From assembly GCA_944385055.1 (NCBI GenBank), contig CALWVT010000004.1, positions 62,001-126,000 on the forward strand: a DNA stretch of 64,000 nt, in the 5' to 3' direction. The notes beneath the pieces are model-generated. The model did no database searches and was not told where the DNA came from. It was given only the letters and a program-made list of their open reading frames with translations. The DNA is from an uncultured Clostridia bacterium (GTDB lineage Bacteria; Bacillota; Clostridia; Oscillospirales; Acutalibacteraceae). Every line of letters starts with the position of its first letter. The stretch's first letter is position 1. Shown piece by piece: positions 46,390-56,500 of the stretch. The translations under genes were made by a program, and so were the position numbers.

Positions 46390-47724
46390 TCAAGGGTTCG
46401 GCTGGGGTTCGGAAAGGCTCGCTTTCCAATCGGACAGCGCCTGCATCGCGCGTGCGGAAAGGGCCGCGTAGCGCGCGCGCTTGTCGCGGATGGGCGTTTC
46501 CAAAGGCGGGATGAAACCGAAGTTTGCACCCATCGGCTGGTAATCGCCCTCGCCGCCGTTTTGCACCCAGTTTGCAAGCGCCCCCATCATCGTGACAGGC
46601 GGCGGCGACATAAGCGGCAGCCCTTTCGAGAGCCGCCACGCATTCAAGCCCGCGAGCATTCCCGACGAGGCGGACTCCATATAGCCCTCGACGCCGGTCA
46701 TCTGGCCGGCAAAGAACAGGTTCCGCTTGCGCCGGCACTGGTAGGTATTGTCGAGCACATGCGGCGCATTTAAAAACGTGTTGCGGTGCATCACGCCATA
46801 CCGCACGAACGCGGCGTTTTGAAGCCCCGGGATCATGCCGAAGACGCGCTTCTGCTCGCCGAACTTTAAGTTTGTCTGGAAGCCGACGAGGTTATACAGC
46901 GTCCCCGCGGCATCCTCGCGGCGCAGCTGGACGACGGCCCACGGCCGGTGGCCCGTGCGCGGGTCGCGCAGGCCGACGGGCTTTAACGGCCCGAAGCGGA
47001 TCGTGTCCGGGCCGCGGCGCGCCATGATCTCAACGGGCATGCAGCCCTCGTAGACATTCGGGTCCTCGGTGTCGCAGCCGTGCAGCGGCGCGCGTTCGGC
47101 GTGGATGAGCGCGTCGTAAAACGCCTCGTACTCCGCTTTATTCATCGGGCAGTTTAAGTAATCGCTGCCCTCGCCCTTCCCGTAGCGGGACGCGGCGAAA
47201 ATGCGGGAAAAGTCAAGGTTTTCCGCCGTCACGATGGGCGCCGCGGCGTCGTAAAAGCGCAGCGTGCCGCCGCAAAGCGCGTCAATCCGCTGTGCGAGCG
47301 CGCCGGCTGTCAAGGGGCCTGTCGCAACGACGGCGAGGGTATCGGGAAGTTCTGTGACTTCCCGCTCGACGACGTGGATGTTCGGATGCGTGCGGATTTT
47401 CTCGGTGACCATCTCCGAAAACCGGGTGCGGTCCACCGCGAGCGCCCCGCCGGCCGGCACGCGGCAGTCGTACGCGCAGGGAACGAGCAGCGAGCCCATT
47501 TCGCGCATCTCGGCCTTTAAAAGGCCGGCGGCGCTGTCTATGCGCTCCGCTTTTAACGAATTCGAGCACACGAGTTCCGCAAACTGCGGGCTGTGGTGGG
47601 CGGGCGTAAAGGCCTTTGGCTTCATTTCCACAAGGTCCACATCCGTGCCGCGCTGCGCGATCTGCCAGGCCGCTTCGCAGCCGGCAAGGCCCGCGCCGAT
47701 GACCGTAATGCGATCGATACTCAT
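46390..47724 (-). CDS. trmFO: Folate/FAD-dependent tRNA uracil-54 methyltransferase
   Basis: 444 aa. TrmFO methylates U54 of tRNA using methylenetetrahydrofolate. The N-terminal FAD motif VIGAGLAGCEAAWQIAQRG and the GID-type segments LVCSNSLKAE, PVGLRDPRTG and MTGVEGYMESASSG are clear. It overlaps topA by ATGA, the common topA-trmFO order. Confidence 0.96.
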   Translation of the reverse strand: MSIDRITVIGAGLAGCEAAWQIAQRGTDVDLVEMKPKAFTPAHHSPQFAELVCSNSLKAERIDSAAGLLKAEMREMGSLLVPCAYDCRVPAGGALAVDRTRFSEMVTEKIRTHPNIHVVEREVTELPDTLAVVATGPLTAGALAQRIDALCGGTLRFYDAAAPIVTAENLDFSRIFAASRYGKGEGSDYLNCPMNKAEYEAFYDALIHAERAPLHGCDTEDPNVYEGCMPVEIMARRGPDTIRFGPLKPVGLRDPRTGHRPWAVVQLRREDAAGTLYNLVGFQTNLKFGEQKRVFGMIPGLQNAAFVRYGVMHRNTFLNAPHVLDNTYQCRRKRNLFFAGQMTGVEGYMESASSGMLAGLNAWRLSKGLPLMSPPPVTMMGALANWVQNGGEGDYQPMGANFGFIPPLETPIRDKRARYAALSARAMQALSDWKASLSEPQPNP

Positions 47725-49847
47725 GCTTCCTCCGTCTTCTCCTCCCCGACGCGCTCATAGCCGCAGTCGGGGGTCACACAATAATATTTCGGGTTCTTGC
47801 CCTTTTTGCGCAGAAGCGGTTTGCCGCACTTCGGGCAAAGCTGCGTCGTCGGCTCGTCCCACGAGACGAAATCGCAGTTCGGGTAATTTTCGCAGCCGTA
47901 GAATACGCGCTTTTTCTTCGTGTGCTTAATCACGACGTCGCCGCCGCACTTCGGGCACTTCGCGCCGTTTTTCTCGACGTACTTTTTCGTATTCTTGCAC
48001 TCCGGATACCCCGAGCACGCGATGAATTTGCCGTAGCGGCCGGTCTTGATGACCATCGGGCGGCCGCACTTTTCGCAGATTAAGTCCGTCTTGTCCTCTT
48101 CGAGCTGGATCTTGACGCCCTTCATCTCTTCCTTGGCCACCTTGAGCGTCTCGGCGAAATCGTCGTAAAAATCGTGCACCGCCTGCACCCATTCGACCTT
48201 GCCCGCCTGCACCTCGTCGAGCTCATTTTCAACCTGGGCTGTGAATTTGACGTTGACAACCTTCGGGAAGCGGTCCTTCATGAGTTTCGTCGTGACCTCG
48301 CCGAGCTCGGTGGGCTTTAAGGCCTTGCCGTCGCGCACGACGTACTCGCGCGCCAAAATCGTGCTGATCGTCGCGGCGTACGTGCTCGGGCGGCCGATGC
48401 CGTTTTCCTCGAGCGTCTTAATCAGACTCGCCTCCGTATAGCGCGGCGGCGGCTGCGTAAAGTGCTGGGTGCCCGCAATGTCCTTGCAGCGCAGCGGCAT
48501 GCCCTCTTCGAGCGGCGGCAGCACCCCGCCGTCTTTCGACTCCTCGTCCGCCTTTTCTTCGTAGAGCACCGTAAAACCGTCGAACGTGACCGTGTAGCCG
48601 CTGGCCTTTAACAGGTACTGGTCCGCCGTGATTTCCGCCTGCGTCGTCGATTGGATGCAGTTGCTCATCTGGCAGGCGATAAACCGCTCCCAGATGAGCT
48701 TATACAGCTTATACTGGTCGCCCGTCAAGCTCCCCTTGACCTGCTCGGGCGTAATGCTCGGCGTAGAGGGGCGGATGGCCTCGTGGCCGTCCTGCGCGTT
48801 TGCGCGCGTCTTAAAATGGCGCGGCTTTTCGGGGAGATATTTCTTGCCCCAGCGCCCTTCGATATATTCGGCCGCCGCGGCGAGCGCGTCCTCGCTTAAA
48901 CGCAGGGAGTCCGTGCGCATGTAGGTGATTAAGCCCACCGCGCCCATGCCTTCGACTTCGACGCCTTCGTACAATTCCTGTGCGGCCTTCATCGTGCGGC
49001 GCGCGGTAAAGCCCAGGCGGCGGCTCGCCTCCTGCTGGAGCGTCGAGGTGATAAACGGCGGGGCCGGGCTTTTGCGGCGCGTGCCCTTTTTGACCTTCGT
49101 GACCGTGAAATCGGCGTCTTGCAGACGCGCAAGGATCGCGTCGGCCTCTTCCTTCGAATGGATCTCGAGCTTTTTTAATTTCCCCTTCTCGTCGACGTCG
49201 TTTAAACAGGCGTATAAAGACGCCGCAAACTGCTTGCGGGACGTGCCCTTCGCGGGGGTGAATTTGCCGTCGATGGTCCAATACTCCTCGGGCTGAAACG
49301 CGCGGATCTCCTCTTCGCGGTCGACGACGATGCGCACGGCGACGCTCTGCACGCGCCCCGCGGAAAGGCCGCGGCGAATCTTCTGCGCCAAAAACGGGCT
49401 GAGCTTGTAGCCTACTAAGCGGTCGAGCACACGGCGCGCCTGCTGGGCGTTGACAAGGTCCATATCGATGCAGCGCGGGTGCGCCATGCCGTTGTCGATG
49501 CCGGTCTTCGTGATTTCATTGAACGTCACGCGGTTCTGCTCGTGCGTGTCGAGGTCCAGGATATTGGCCAGATGCCAGGAGATGGCCTCGCCCTCGCGGT
49601 CCGGGTCGGTTGCGAGCAGGACGCCGTCGCTGTCCTGCGCGCGCTCTTTGAGCTCGTCGACGAGCTTCTCCTTCCCTTTGATGATCGTATATTGCGGTTT
49701 AAAGTTATCGTTGATTTTTACGCTTAAACGGTTTTCCTGCAGGTCGCGCACATGGCCCATCGAAGCCACGACGTCATAGCCGGAACCGAGATATTTTTTA
49801 ATGGTTTTTGCCTTTGCAGGGGATTCTACAATCACAAGTTTCGACAA
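47721..49847 (-). CDS. topA: DNA topoisomerase I
   Basis: 708 aa from a TTG at 49847 with a GAGGTG stretch upstream. Relaxes negative supercoils. N-terminal Toprim domain (IVESPAKAKTI; DPDREGEAI about 80), the catalytic Tyr in ITYMRTDSLRLS (about 307), and three C-terminal four-Cys zinc fingers (CEKCGRPM..., CPKCGGDV..., CPKCGKPL...). A SigA promoter is at 49921-49949. Confidence 0.96.
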   Translation of the reverse strand: MSKLVIVESPAKAKTIKKYLGSGYDVVASMGHVRDLQENRLSVKINDNFKPQYTIIKGKEKLVDELKERAQDSDGVLLATDPDREGEAISWHLANILDLDTHEQNRVTFNEITKTGIDNGMAHPRCIDMDLVNAQQARRVLDRLVGYKLSPFLAQKIRRGLSAGRVQSVAVRIVVDREEEIRAFQPEEYWTIDGKFTPAKGTSRKQFAASLYACLNDVDEKGKLKKLEIHSKEEADAILARLQDADFTVTKVKKGTRRKSPAPPFITSTLQQEASRRLGFTARRTMKAAQELYEGVEVEGMGAVGLITYMRTDSLRLSEDALAAAAEYIEGRWGKKYLPEKPRHFKTRANAQDGHEAIRPSTPSITPEQVKGSLTGDQYKLYKLIWERFIACQMSNCIQSTTQAEITADQYLLKASGYTVTFDGFTVLYEEKADEESKDGGVLPPLEEGMPLRCKDIAGTQHFTQPPPRYTEASLIKTLEENGIGRPSTYAATISTILAREYVVRDGKALKPTELGEVTTKLMKDRFPKVVNVKFTAQVENELDEVQAGKVEWVQAVHDFYDDFAETLKVAKEEMKGVKIQLEEDKTDLICEKCGRPMVIKTGRYGKFIACSGYPECKNTKKYVEKNGAKCPKCGGDVVIKHTKKKRVFYGCENYPNCDFVSWDEPTTQLCPKCGKPLLRKKGKNPKYYCVTPDCGYERVGEEKTEEA

Positions 49848-49920
49848 AGAAACACCTCATTTCATTGGATGACCAAACCGGCCGCGCCGAAAAGCCCGCC
49901 GCGGGCCGATTCAGTTCTTT

Positions 49921-49949
49921 ATTGTAACCAATGCTGGCAGAAAAAGCAA
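49921..49949 (-). promoter_or_regulatory. SigA-type promoter of topA-trmFO
   Basis: Minus strand TTGCTT (49949-49944), 17-nt spacer, TACAAT (49926-49921). About 75 nt before the topA start. Confidence 0.6.
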
Positions 49950-49988
49950 CGGTCAATCTGCCGGAATCCTGGAAACGGGGAAAGCGTT

Positions 49989-51158
49989 TTATTTGCCCTT
50001 GCGGCGGTATCGCTGGCCGGACGCGCCTTCGATCAGCCCCATCAGCTCGAGTTCCGTTGCGGCCGCGAGGAGTTTATAGACGGGAAGGCCCGTGTCCGCG
50101 CACAGCTTGTCCATCGTAACGGTTTTATCGCCGTCGAGCGCTTCGTACAAAGTCTTTGCCGCGTCGGAAAATTGGGAGAGGTCCACCGCGGGCTTTGCGG
50201 GCTTCCCCGGCCGTTTTTCGGGTTTTGGTGCCGCGGCGGTGCGGGACGGCGGCGAAACCTGCGGCTGCATCGGGACGCGCAGCTGGTAGCGCGTCTCGTA
50301 ATAGCGCAGCACATCGTCCGGCGTCGACGCCGGGATTGCGCCGTCGCTTAACAGCGCGTTCGTGCCGCAGGCGTTCCGGTTTTCGACGCTGCCGGGGATT
50401 GCAAACACGTCGCGCCCCTGGTCGAGCGCGCAGTGCGCCGTAATCAGGGAGCCCGACTTCTGCGCCGCCTCCACAACGACCACCGCGTCGCTCAAGCCCG
50501 AAATGATGCGGTTGCGGATGGGGAAATTCGACCCCATCGCCACGGTCCCGGGCGGATACTCCGAAATCAGCGCGCCGAAACGGGCAATCCGCGCGCGCAG
50601 GTCGGCATTCGCCATCAAATATTCCTGTTCCAGCCCGCAGCCGAGCACGCACACCGTATAAGCATCCGCGTCGAGCGCCCCTAAGTGCGCCTGTGTATCG
50701 ACGCCCAAAGCGCCGCCGCTGACGATGATGGCGCCGGCCTTCGCGATTTCACGGGCAAAACGGCGCGCCGCGTGCAGGCCGTCGTACGTTGCCTTGCGTG
50801 TGCCGACCATCGCGACGGTCAGCAGATAATCGACCGGCGGCATCTGCCCCTTAATAAACAGCGCGCACGGGTAATCCGGCAGCACGCGCAGCTTTTCGGG
50901 ATAAGCGGGCATATCGGGCGTCAGGATTTGCTGGCCGAGTTTCTCCGCATACTCCAAAAGCCCCTGCGCGTCATCGAGGGTAAAGGTCTTTAACGCCCGG
51001 CGCATTTTCGGCGTCAAATACGCCTGCTCGTTCCACACGGCGGGCCCGGCGTTCCAAAATGTCTCCAAATCTCCAAACTTCTCTAAAATCAGCGGATGCT
51101 TCCGGCTGCCTGCGCCGAGCGCATGCTGCAGCCAAAGCCATAAAACGCGGCTATCCAT
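49989..51158 (-). CDS. dprA: DNA-processing protein DprA
   Basis: 389 aa. DprA loads RecA onto incoming single-stranded DNA in natural transformation. Visible: the Rossmann-like core VAMVGTRKATYDGLHAARR, IIVSGGALGVDTQAHLGAL and FPIRNRIISGLSDAVVVVEA, and a C-terminal winged helix (about 325-385). No other competence gene is in the window. It overlaps trmH by 8 nt. Confidence 0.94.
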   Translation of the reverse strand: MDSRVLWLWLQHALGAGSRKHPLILEKFGDLETFWNAGPAVWNEQAYLTPKMRRALKTFTLDDAQGLLEYAEKLGQQILTPDMPAYPEKLRVLPDYPCALFIKGQMPPVDYLLTVAMVGTRKATYDGLHAARRFAREIAKAGAIIVSGGALGVDTQAHLGALDADAYTVCVLGCGLEQEYLMANADLRARIARFGALISEYPPGTVAMGSNFPIRNRIISGLSDAVVVVEAAQKSGSLITAHCALDQGRDVFAIPGSVENRNACGTNALLSDGAIPASTPDDVLRYYETRYQLRVPMQPQVSPPSRTAAAPKPEKRPGKPAKPAVDLSQFSDAAKTLYEALDGDKTVTMDKLCADTGLPVYKLLAAATELELMGLIEGASGQRYRRKGK

Positions 51159-51963
51159 CGTGCTCTGCCCCCTCTCGCATCATTTCCCAAAGTAAAATGG
51201 CGGCGCTCGCGGAGGCATTCAGCGATTCCGCACGCCCGCGCATCGGGATGGTCACGCGCCCGTCGCACGCCGCAATGGATGCGGGCAAAAGCCCCGCCCC
51301 TTCATTGCCGACGGCCAAAAGCGTCGGGCGCGAAAAATCGAGCGCAACAATGGGTTCGGCGTCCGCGTCCGGCACGGCGGCCAACAGGCGCCACCCGGCC
51401 TTTCTCAGCTGCGGCGCCGCCTCGGCCAGCGACGGCAGATGATACAGCCGCAGCCGGAACGCCGCCCCCATGCCGCCGCGCAGCGCTTTCGGGGAAAAGG
51501 GGTCGCAGCCCTCGCCGCACAAAAGGAGGGTTTCCACCCCCAGGGCCTCCGCCGTGCGCAGGACGGTGCCGAGATTTGCCGGGTCCTGGATGCGCTCAAG
51601 GCACAAGCCGTGCCCCTTTGCCGGCCTCTCCAAAAAACGCAGAAGCGGCGGGGCCGCGGGCAGGTCGCAGACGCAGTAAACGCCCTGGCTCGCCTTCGTG
51701 TCCGAAAGCAGCGCCGCGACCGGCTCGGAAATTCCGTAAGACGCCGCGGCACGCTTTTGAATCGCCTGCACATACGGGGCATACTTTTCCTGCGCCTTTT
51801 CCGTAAAGAAGGCCTCCCGGATGTTTAACCCGCTCTCGGCCGCATCCGCACAGAGCCTTGCGCCCTCACACAAAAACGCGCCGGCCTCTTTGCGCGCCTG
51901 CGCGCGGGAAAGGTCCGCCGCACGGCGTACCAGCGCGTTTTTCCGGCTTGTGATCGTTTCCAT
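51151..51963 (-). CDS. TrmH/SpoU-family RNA methyltransferase
   Basis: 270 aa from the ATG at 51963 (METITSRKNALVRR). An N-terminal substrate-binding domain (about 1-95) precedes the SPOUT knot with IQDPANLGTVLRTAEALG, AVGNEGAGL and IPMRGRAESLNASASAAILLW. It probably 2'-O-methylates rRNA or tRNA; the target is not visible. It lies between the infC-operon terminator and dprA. Confidence 0.92.
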   Translation of the reverse strand: METITSRKNALVRRAADLSRAQARKEAGAFLCEGARLCADAAESGLNIREAFFTEKAQEKYAPYVQAIQKRAAASYGISEPVAALLSDTKASQGVYCVCDLPAAPPLLRFLERPAKGHGLCLERIQDPANLGTVLRTAEALGVETLLLCGEGCDPFSPKALRGGMGAAFRLRLYHLPSLAEAAPQLRKAGWRLLAAVPDADAEPIVALDFSRPTLLAVGNEGAGLLPASIAACDGRVTIPMRGRAESLNASASAAILLWEMMREGAEHDG

Positions 51964-51984
51964 GCCCGCTGCCCCCTTTTCCTG

Positions 51985-52019
51985 ATAAAAAATATGCGCC
52001 CGGCACACATCCGGACGCA
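51985..52019 (-). terminator. Intrinsic terminator after rplT
   Basis: A TGCGnCCGG-type 9-bp stem (52019-52011 with 52003-51995), one mismatch, followed by ATTTTTTAT on the minus strand. Confidence 0.8.
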
Positions 52020-52027
52020 AAGTCAGC

Positions 52028-52384
52028 TTATGCAAGCGCTGCTTTTGCCTGCTCAACCAGGCTCTTGAACGCAGCTTCGTCGCTCACCGCGATCTCCGAA
52101 AGCATCTTGCGGTTGAGCGTAATGCCCGCCTTCTTCAGACCGTTCATGAAAGCGGAATAGGACATGCCGTTTGCGCGGCAGCCGGCGGAAATGCGGGTAA
52201 TCCACAAACGGCGGAAATCGCGCTTGCGCGCCTTGCGGCCGGCGAACGCGTAGTTGCCGGACTTCATGACGGCCTGTTTGGCCATCTTAAAGTGGCGGCT
52301 CTTGCTGCCCCAGTATCCCTTCGCGAGCTTTAAAATCTTCTTTCTTCTTTTGCGCGTAGCAACGGCGCCTTTAATTCTAGCCAT
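52028..52384 (-). CDS. rplT: 50S ribosomal protein L20
   Basis: 118 aa, full length. Basic N-terminus ([19 protein letters not shown]), [18 protein letters not shown] and [17 protein letters not shown] are typical. It has a GGAGG site. Last gene of infC-rpmI-rplT; L20 is a known autoregulator of this operon in several bacteria. Confidence 0.98.
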   Translation of the reverse strand: MARIKGAVATRKRRKKILKLAKGYWGSKSRHFKMAKQAVMKSGNYAFAGRKARKRDFRRLWITRISAGCRANGMSYSAFMNGLKKAGITLNRKMLSEIAVSDEAAFKSLVEQAKAALA

Positions 52385-52452
52385 ATTGATACCTCCAAGC
52401 GGGATTCTTCAAATTCACGTACAGATTTTTCGACGCGATCGTAACCTAAAAC

Positions 52453-52656
52453 TTATTTATAGGGGATCATGCGCTTCACATGCGCGACATTCGTCTTGTC
52501 GGCGATGCAGGTGCCGCGCAGGGCACGCTTATATTTCGCGTTTTTGCCGTGGCCATTGAGCAGATGCGATTTATTTGCATGCGCACGGATGACCTTTCCG
52601 TTTTTCGTGAGCTTGAAGCGCTTTTTGGCGCCGGAATGCGTTTTGATTTTAGGCAT
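52453..52656 (-). CDS. rpmI: 50S ribosomal protein L35
   Basis: 67 aa from the ATG at 52656 ([20 protein letters not shown]), after AAGGAGG. The longer open frame reaches into infC and is not used. Middle gene of the infC operon. Confidence 0.98.
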   Translation of the reverse strand: MPKIKTHSGAKKRFKLTKNGKVIRAHANKSHLLNGHGKNAKYKRALRGTCIADKTNVAHVKRMIPYK

Positions 52657-52717
52657 GATTCTTTGGTCCTCCTTGGGTGATTTTCGGGGCGCGCTTCGGC
52701 GCCCTGCGGCAAAGGCA

Positions 52718-53296
52718 TTACGCCTTTTTTTCCTGCCGCGGCTCCTTTTTCTCGCCTTTCTTGTCGCCTTTCTTTTCGGGCTTAGAGGGCTTGCAGGCAA
52801 GGAACATCAGCATGTTGCGGCCTTCGAGCTTGGCGGCCTTTTCGACGTTTGCGTATTCGCTCAACGATTCCGCAAACTTCTGCATAATGGCATAGCCCTG
52901 CTCCGGGTGACCCATCTCGCGTCCGCGGAAACGGATCGACGCCTTGACCTTGTTGCCTTCCTGCAGGAAACGGATCGCGTGCTTGCGCTTCGTCTCAAAG
53001 TCGTGCGTGTCGATATTTAACGACAGGCGCACTTCCTTAATCTCGACGATGCGCTGGTTTTTGCGGGCTTCCTTTTCCCGCTTGGCCTGTTCAAAGCGGA
53101 ACTTTCCGTAGTCGATGATCTTGCACACGGGCGGCTTGGCCTGCGGCGCAATCTTGACTAAGTCCAAATCCTTGGAATAAGCCAGCTCACGCGCCTGGGC
53201 AGCGGACATAATCCCCAGCTGCGTACCGTCCGCCCCGATCACGCGGACCTCACGGTCGCGAATGTCCTCGTTGATCTGCAGTTCCTTGTTGCTAAT
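52718..53296 (-). CDS. infC: Translation initiation factor IF-3 with likely ATT start
   Basis: 192 aa. Binds the 30S subunit and checks start codons. The ATT at 53296-53294 is 9 nt after GGAGG and gives [17 protein letters not shown], as in many infC genes that use AUU; a TTG 6 nt upstream is only 3 nt from that site. Visible: the N-terminal domain ([15 protein letters not shown]), the linker and the C-terminal domain ([15 protein letters not shown]). The C-terminus is a Lys/Glu-rich tail. First gene of infC-rpmI-rplT with a 200-nt leader holding an attenuator. Confidence 0.95.
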   Translation of the reverse strand: MSNKELQINEDIRDREVRVIGADGTQLGIMSAAQARELAYSKDLDLVKIAPQAKPPVCKIIDYGKFRFEQAKREKEARKNQRIVEIKEVRLSLNIDTHDFETKRKHAIRFLQEGNKVKASIRFRGREMGHPEQGYAIMQKFAESLSEYANVEKAAKLEGRNMLMFLACKPSKPEKKGDKKGEKKEPRQEKKA

Positions 53297-53350
53297 TTTC
53301 AAGCACCTCCATCTTCAGGCGATCGAAACGATCTGACATAAACTCTTCTG

Positions 53351-53383
53351 CAAAACAAAAAGCGCGGGCAAAGCCGCCCGCGC
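53351..53383 (-). terminator. Leader attenuator of the infC operon
   Basis: A perfect 8-bp GC stem (53383-53376 with 53369-53362) and T-rich tail (53361-53352) within the transcribed leader. It lies 130-160 nt after the start and about 55 nt before the infC start. Firmicutes infC operons are known to be controlled by premature termination (L20 leader). Confidence 0.8.
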
Positions 53384-53518
53384 ATAAGAATCCGAAACCC
53401 CGCTCCATGAAAGCGCCGCACGGCCCTTCCAAATCGGAACGTTCCCTTCTTATTGACCTGCAAGCGGACGGCACCGTGCAGGTGTGGGCACAAAGCCCCC
53501 TTTGTTTTGACGCATTCT

Positions 53519-53546
53519 ATTATACCACGCTTTTTTTCATTGTCAA
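53519..53546 (-). promoter_or_regulatory. Consensus SigA promoter of infC-rpmI-rplT
   Basis: Minus strand TTGACA (53546-53541), 16-nt spacer, TATAAT (53524-53519). Both hexamers are perfect matches. The -35 overlaps the addA stop codon (53545-53543). Confidence 0.85.
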
Positions 53547-56500
53547 CCCTTCGGGGCGGAAAAATCGCCCGTCACCGCCCGGCCCAGCGAAAACGCGTAC
53601 AGCACCCCTTCTTTGACCGGCAGGCCCGTGCATTGGGAAAGCGCCTCCCGGTAAAGGGAAAGCTGCGCGCGGTAGCGGCGCCAAAGGGCATCCGCGTCGT
53701 GGACACGGTCGGTTTTGTAGTCGACAATGACCCACGCGCCGTCCTCCCAAAACGCGCAGTCGAGCGCCCCCTGCACGACGACGGGCTCCTCCGAAAGCGG
53801 CGCGGGCAGGCCCGGCTCGACGTCCCCGGCGGGCAGTTCCATCGAAAAGCGGTACTCGCGCAGCACGCGGGGGCTTTTTAAAATGCGCTGCCCGAGCGAG
53901 GAGGCAAAAAACGCCTCGATTTTCGAAAAGTCCACCGCACGGGCCTCTTCGGGCGTCAGATACGCCTCTTCCAAAAGGCGGCCGCACTCTTTTTGCGGGT
54001 CCTCTGCCGCGCGGGCATAATCGGCGTACTGCAAAAAGGTATGCAGCGCCGTGCCGCGCTCGGCCGGGGTCAATCCGCCGGCGCTCAAAAAGGCCGGACG
54101 GCTCTGGAAGGCATAGGCCCGCTGGAATTTTCCGCCCGCAAGGTCGCTCGCGGCGGACTTTGCGCGCACCTTCGAAAGCGGCGCATACGGATAGGAAAAC
54201 GCCAGAAGCTTCGAAAGCGACGCCTCCAGCGCCGCATCCGGCTCCGGGGCGGCGGCCGGGGCCGTCTCTTCCGCCGGGGCGGCGGCATCCGGCAGCGGCG
54301 GATTGACCCGCACCTTCCACGGCTCCTTTGCCGGCAGCGTGGAAACCGGGGCGCCCGCGAGCGTGCGCAGCGGGCCGCCGTCGGGGTGGCGCAGGGCGCA
54401 AAGGAAAATCCAATCCGACGCGCGGTCGGCCCCGCGCACGACGAACGGCGGCAGCGTATCCCGCCGCCCGCATTTGGCCGCAAGCACGCGCAGGTACGTT
54501 TCGGGGTTTGCAACGCTTGCAAAGATCCACAGCCGCTCCTTCGCGCGCGTCATCGCGACGTACAGCACGCGCAATTCCTCGCTTTTCTCCTCGCGCTTCT
54601 GTGCCAAGGCGATCGCCTCCCGCGGCAGCGTCGTGACGCGGCAGCCCGTCTCCTCATCGCGCAGGCGCGCGCCGAACCCCAGGTCCTTGTGCAGGCGGGC
54701 GTTGTCGAGGTCCACGTGGAATCTGCGCCCCGTGCCCGCCAGAATGACGACGGGGAATTCGAGCCCCTTGCTGTGGTGGATGCTCATGATCTGCACCGCG
54801 TCCGCACGGGCGCCGGGCGTGCCGCGGCCTAGGTCCCCGCCCTCGTCCTGCAAACGCTCCAAAAAGCGCAGAAAGCCCGACAGGCCGCCCGTACCGGTCT
54901 CCTCGTAGCGGCGCGCGTAATCGAGCAAAAGGCGCAGGTTTTTCATCCGCTCCTCGCCGTCTTTCATCGCGAGCACCGCATCGGAAAAGCCGGTTTCCCG
55001 GTAAAACGACTCGATGAAGGCGTCGGCCGGCAGCGCGGCCGCGAGCGCCCGCATACGGCGCAAATCCTCTAAAAACGCACCGCAGCGCGAATCGCCCCGT
55101 TCGGCGGCGCGCTGCAAAAGCGCGTAAACCCCCGCCTTGCGGTCCTGCAGCCGCAGCCGCACAAGGTCGTCGGGCGAAAAGCCGTAAATGGGGTTTACGA
55201 GCGCCGCGAGCAGCGGGATATCCAGAAGCGGGTTATCGACCGCCTGCAAAAAGGCGAGCGCTGCGCGGATTTCATACGTGCCAAAAAAGCCCGTGCCCGG
55301 ATCGGCCCAGGCGGGAATCCCCTGTTCCCACAGCGCGTGCGCGTAAAGCGGCGCAAAGCGGGCGGCACTGCGCAAAAGGATGCACACGTCGCCCGGGCGC
55401 GGCGGGCGGGTGGTGCCGTTTTCGGCGATGCTGCCCGTTTGGAAAAAGGTGTGCAGCCGCACCGCAATCTGCCGGCTTTCACAGCGCACCATGTCCACCT
55501 GGTCCTCGTCGGCATCGTCCTTTAAGGAGAGCAGCGTCAGCTCCACGCACGGCTCCTCCTCCGGCGGATACGAAGCGCCGCAGGTCAAAGCGTCCTGTTT
55601 CCCATAGGAAAGGCCGCCCACCTTTTCGCTCATCAGCTGGGAAAAGAAGAAATTGACCCCTTCGGTAATGCCCGCGCGGCTGCGGAAATTGCGGTCGAGC
55701 ACAATCACCGCGGGGCCTTTCGGATGGGCCCGGTCGTACGGGGCGGACGTTTCCCGGCGATGCAAAAACAGCGCCGCCTGCGCCTGGCGGAAGCCGTAGA
55801 TGCTCTGCTTGACGTCGCCGACCAGGAAAAGGTTTTGTTCATGATTCGAAATGGCCGAAAAAAGCAGGTCCTGCAGCTCGTTTGTGTCCTGATACTCATC
55901 GACGAAAATCTCCTCGTACTGCCGCGCAAGCTCCTCGGCCGCCGCGGTGCGCACGAAGGCGCCGTCTTCCTCCCGCACGAGCAGGCGCAGCGCGCCGTGG
56001 GCAAGGTCGTCAAAATCGACGAGCCTGCGCGCCGCCTTCTTGGCCTGAAAGGTTTCGGTAAATTCCTCCACTAAGGAAAACAGCGTCTCGACGAGCGGGC
56101 GCAGCTTTGCGATCTCCTCGCCGCACGCGGCAGCCGGTTTCGCGAAATATTTCTGCAGCTCCTTTATGGTCTTCTTGACGCCGTCGCGCGCGGTGGAAAT
56201 TGCGGCTTTGCCGGGATGCTCCTTGTACCCGCGGGGGGTGGGCAGGCGGTCAAACACGACGTTGTCGAGCCACGCGCCGATGCCGTCCCACGGCGTATGT
56301 TCCGAAAGCGCCTTTTCCACGCTTTGCAGCTGTGCGGCTTCCGCTTCTAAAAACGGCGCGCATTTTTCCCGCAGCCCCGCATCCTCCTGCGCAATCCGGA
56401 CGGCCTCCCGCATCTGTTCGATACAGTAGGCGACGGCCTCTTCGGCATAGGCGCGCACCTCTTTGCCCCACGGCGTCTTGTCGGGGTCCCCTTCGGCGTA

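Noticed and set aside
53292-53474. 60-aa open frame across the infC leader
   Set aside because: Spans the attenuator hairpin and overlaps the infC start; no good ribosome site and no known leader peptide pattern.
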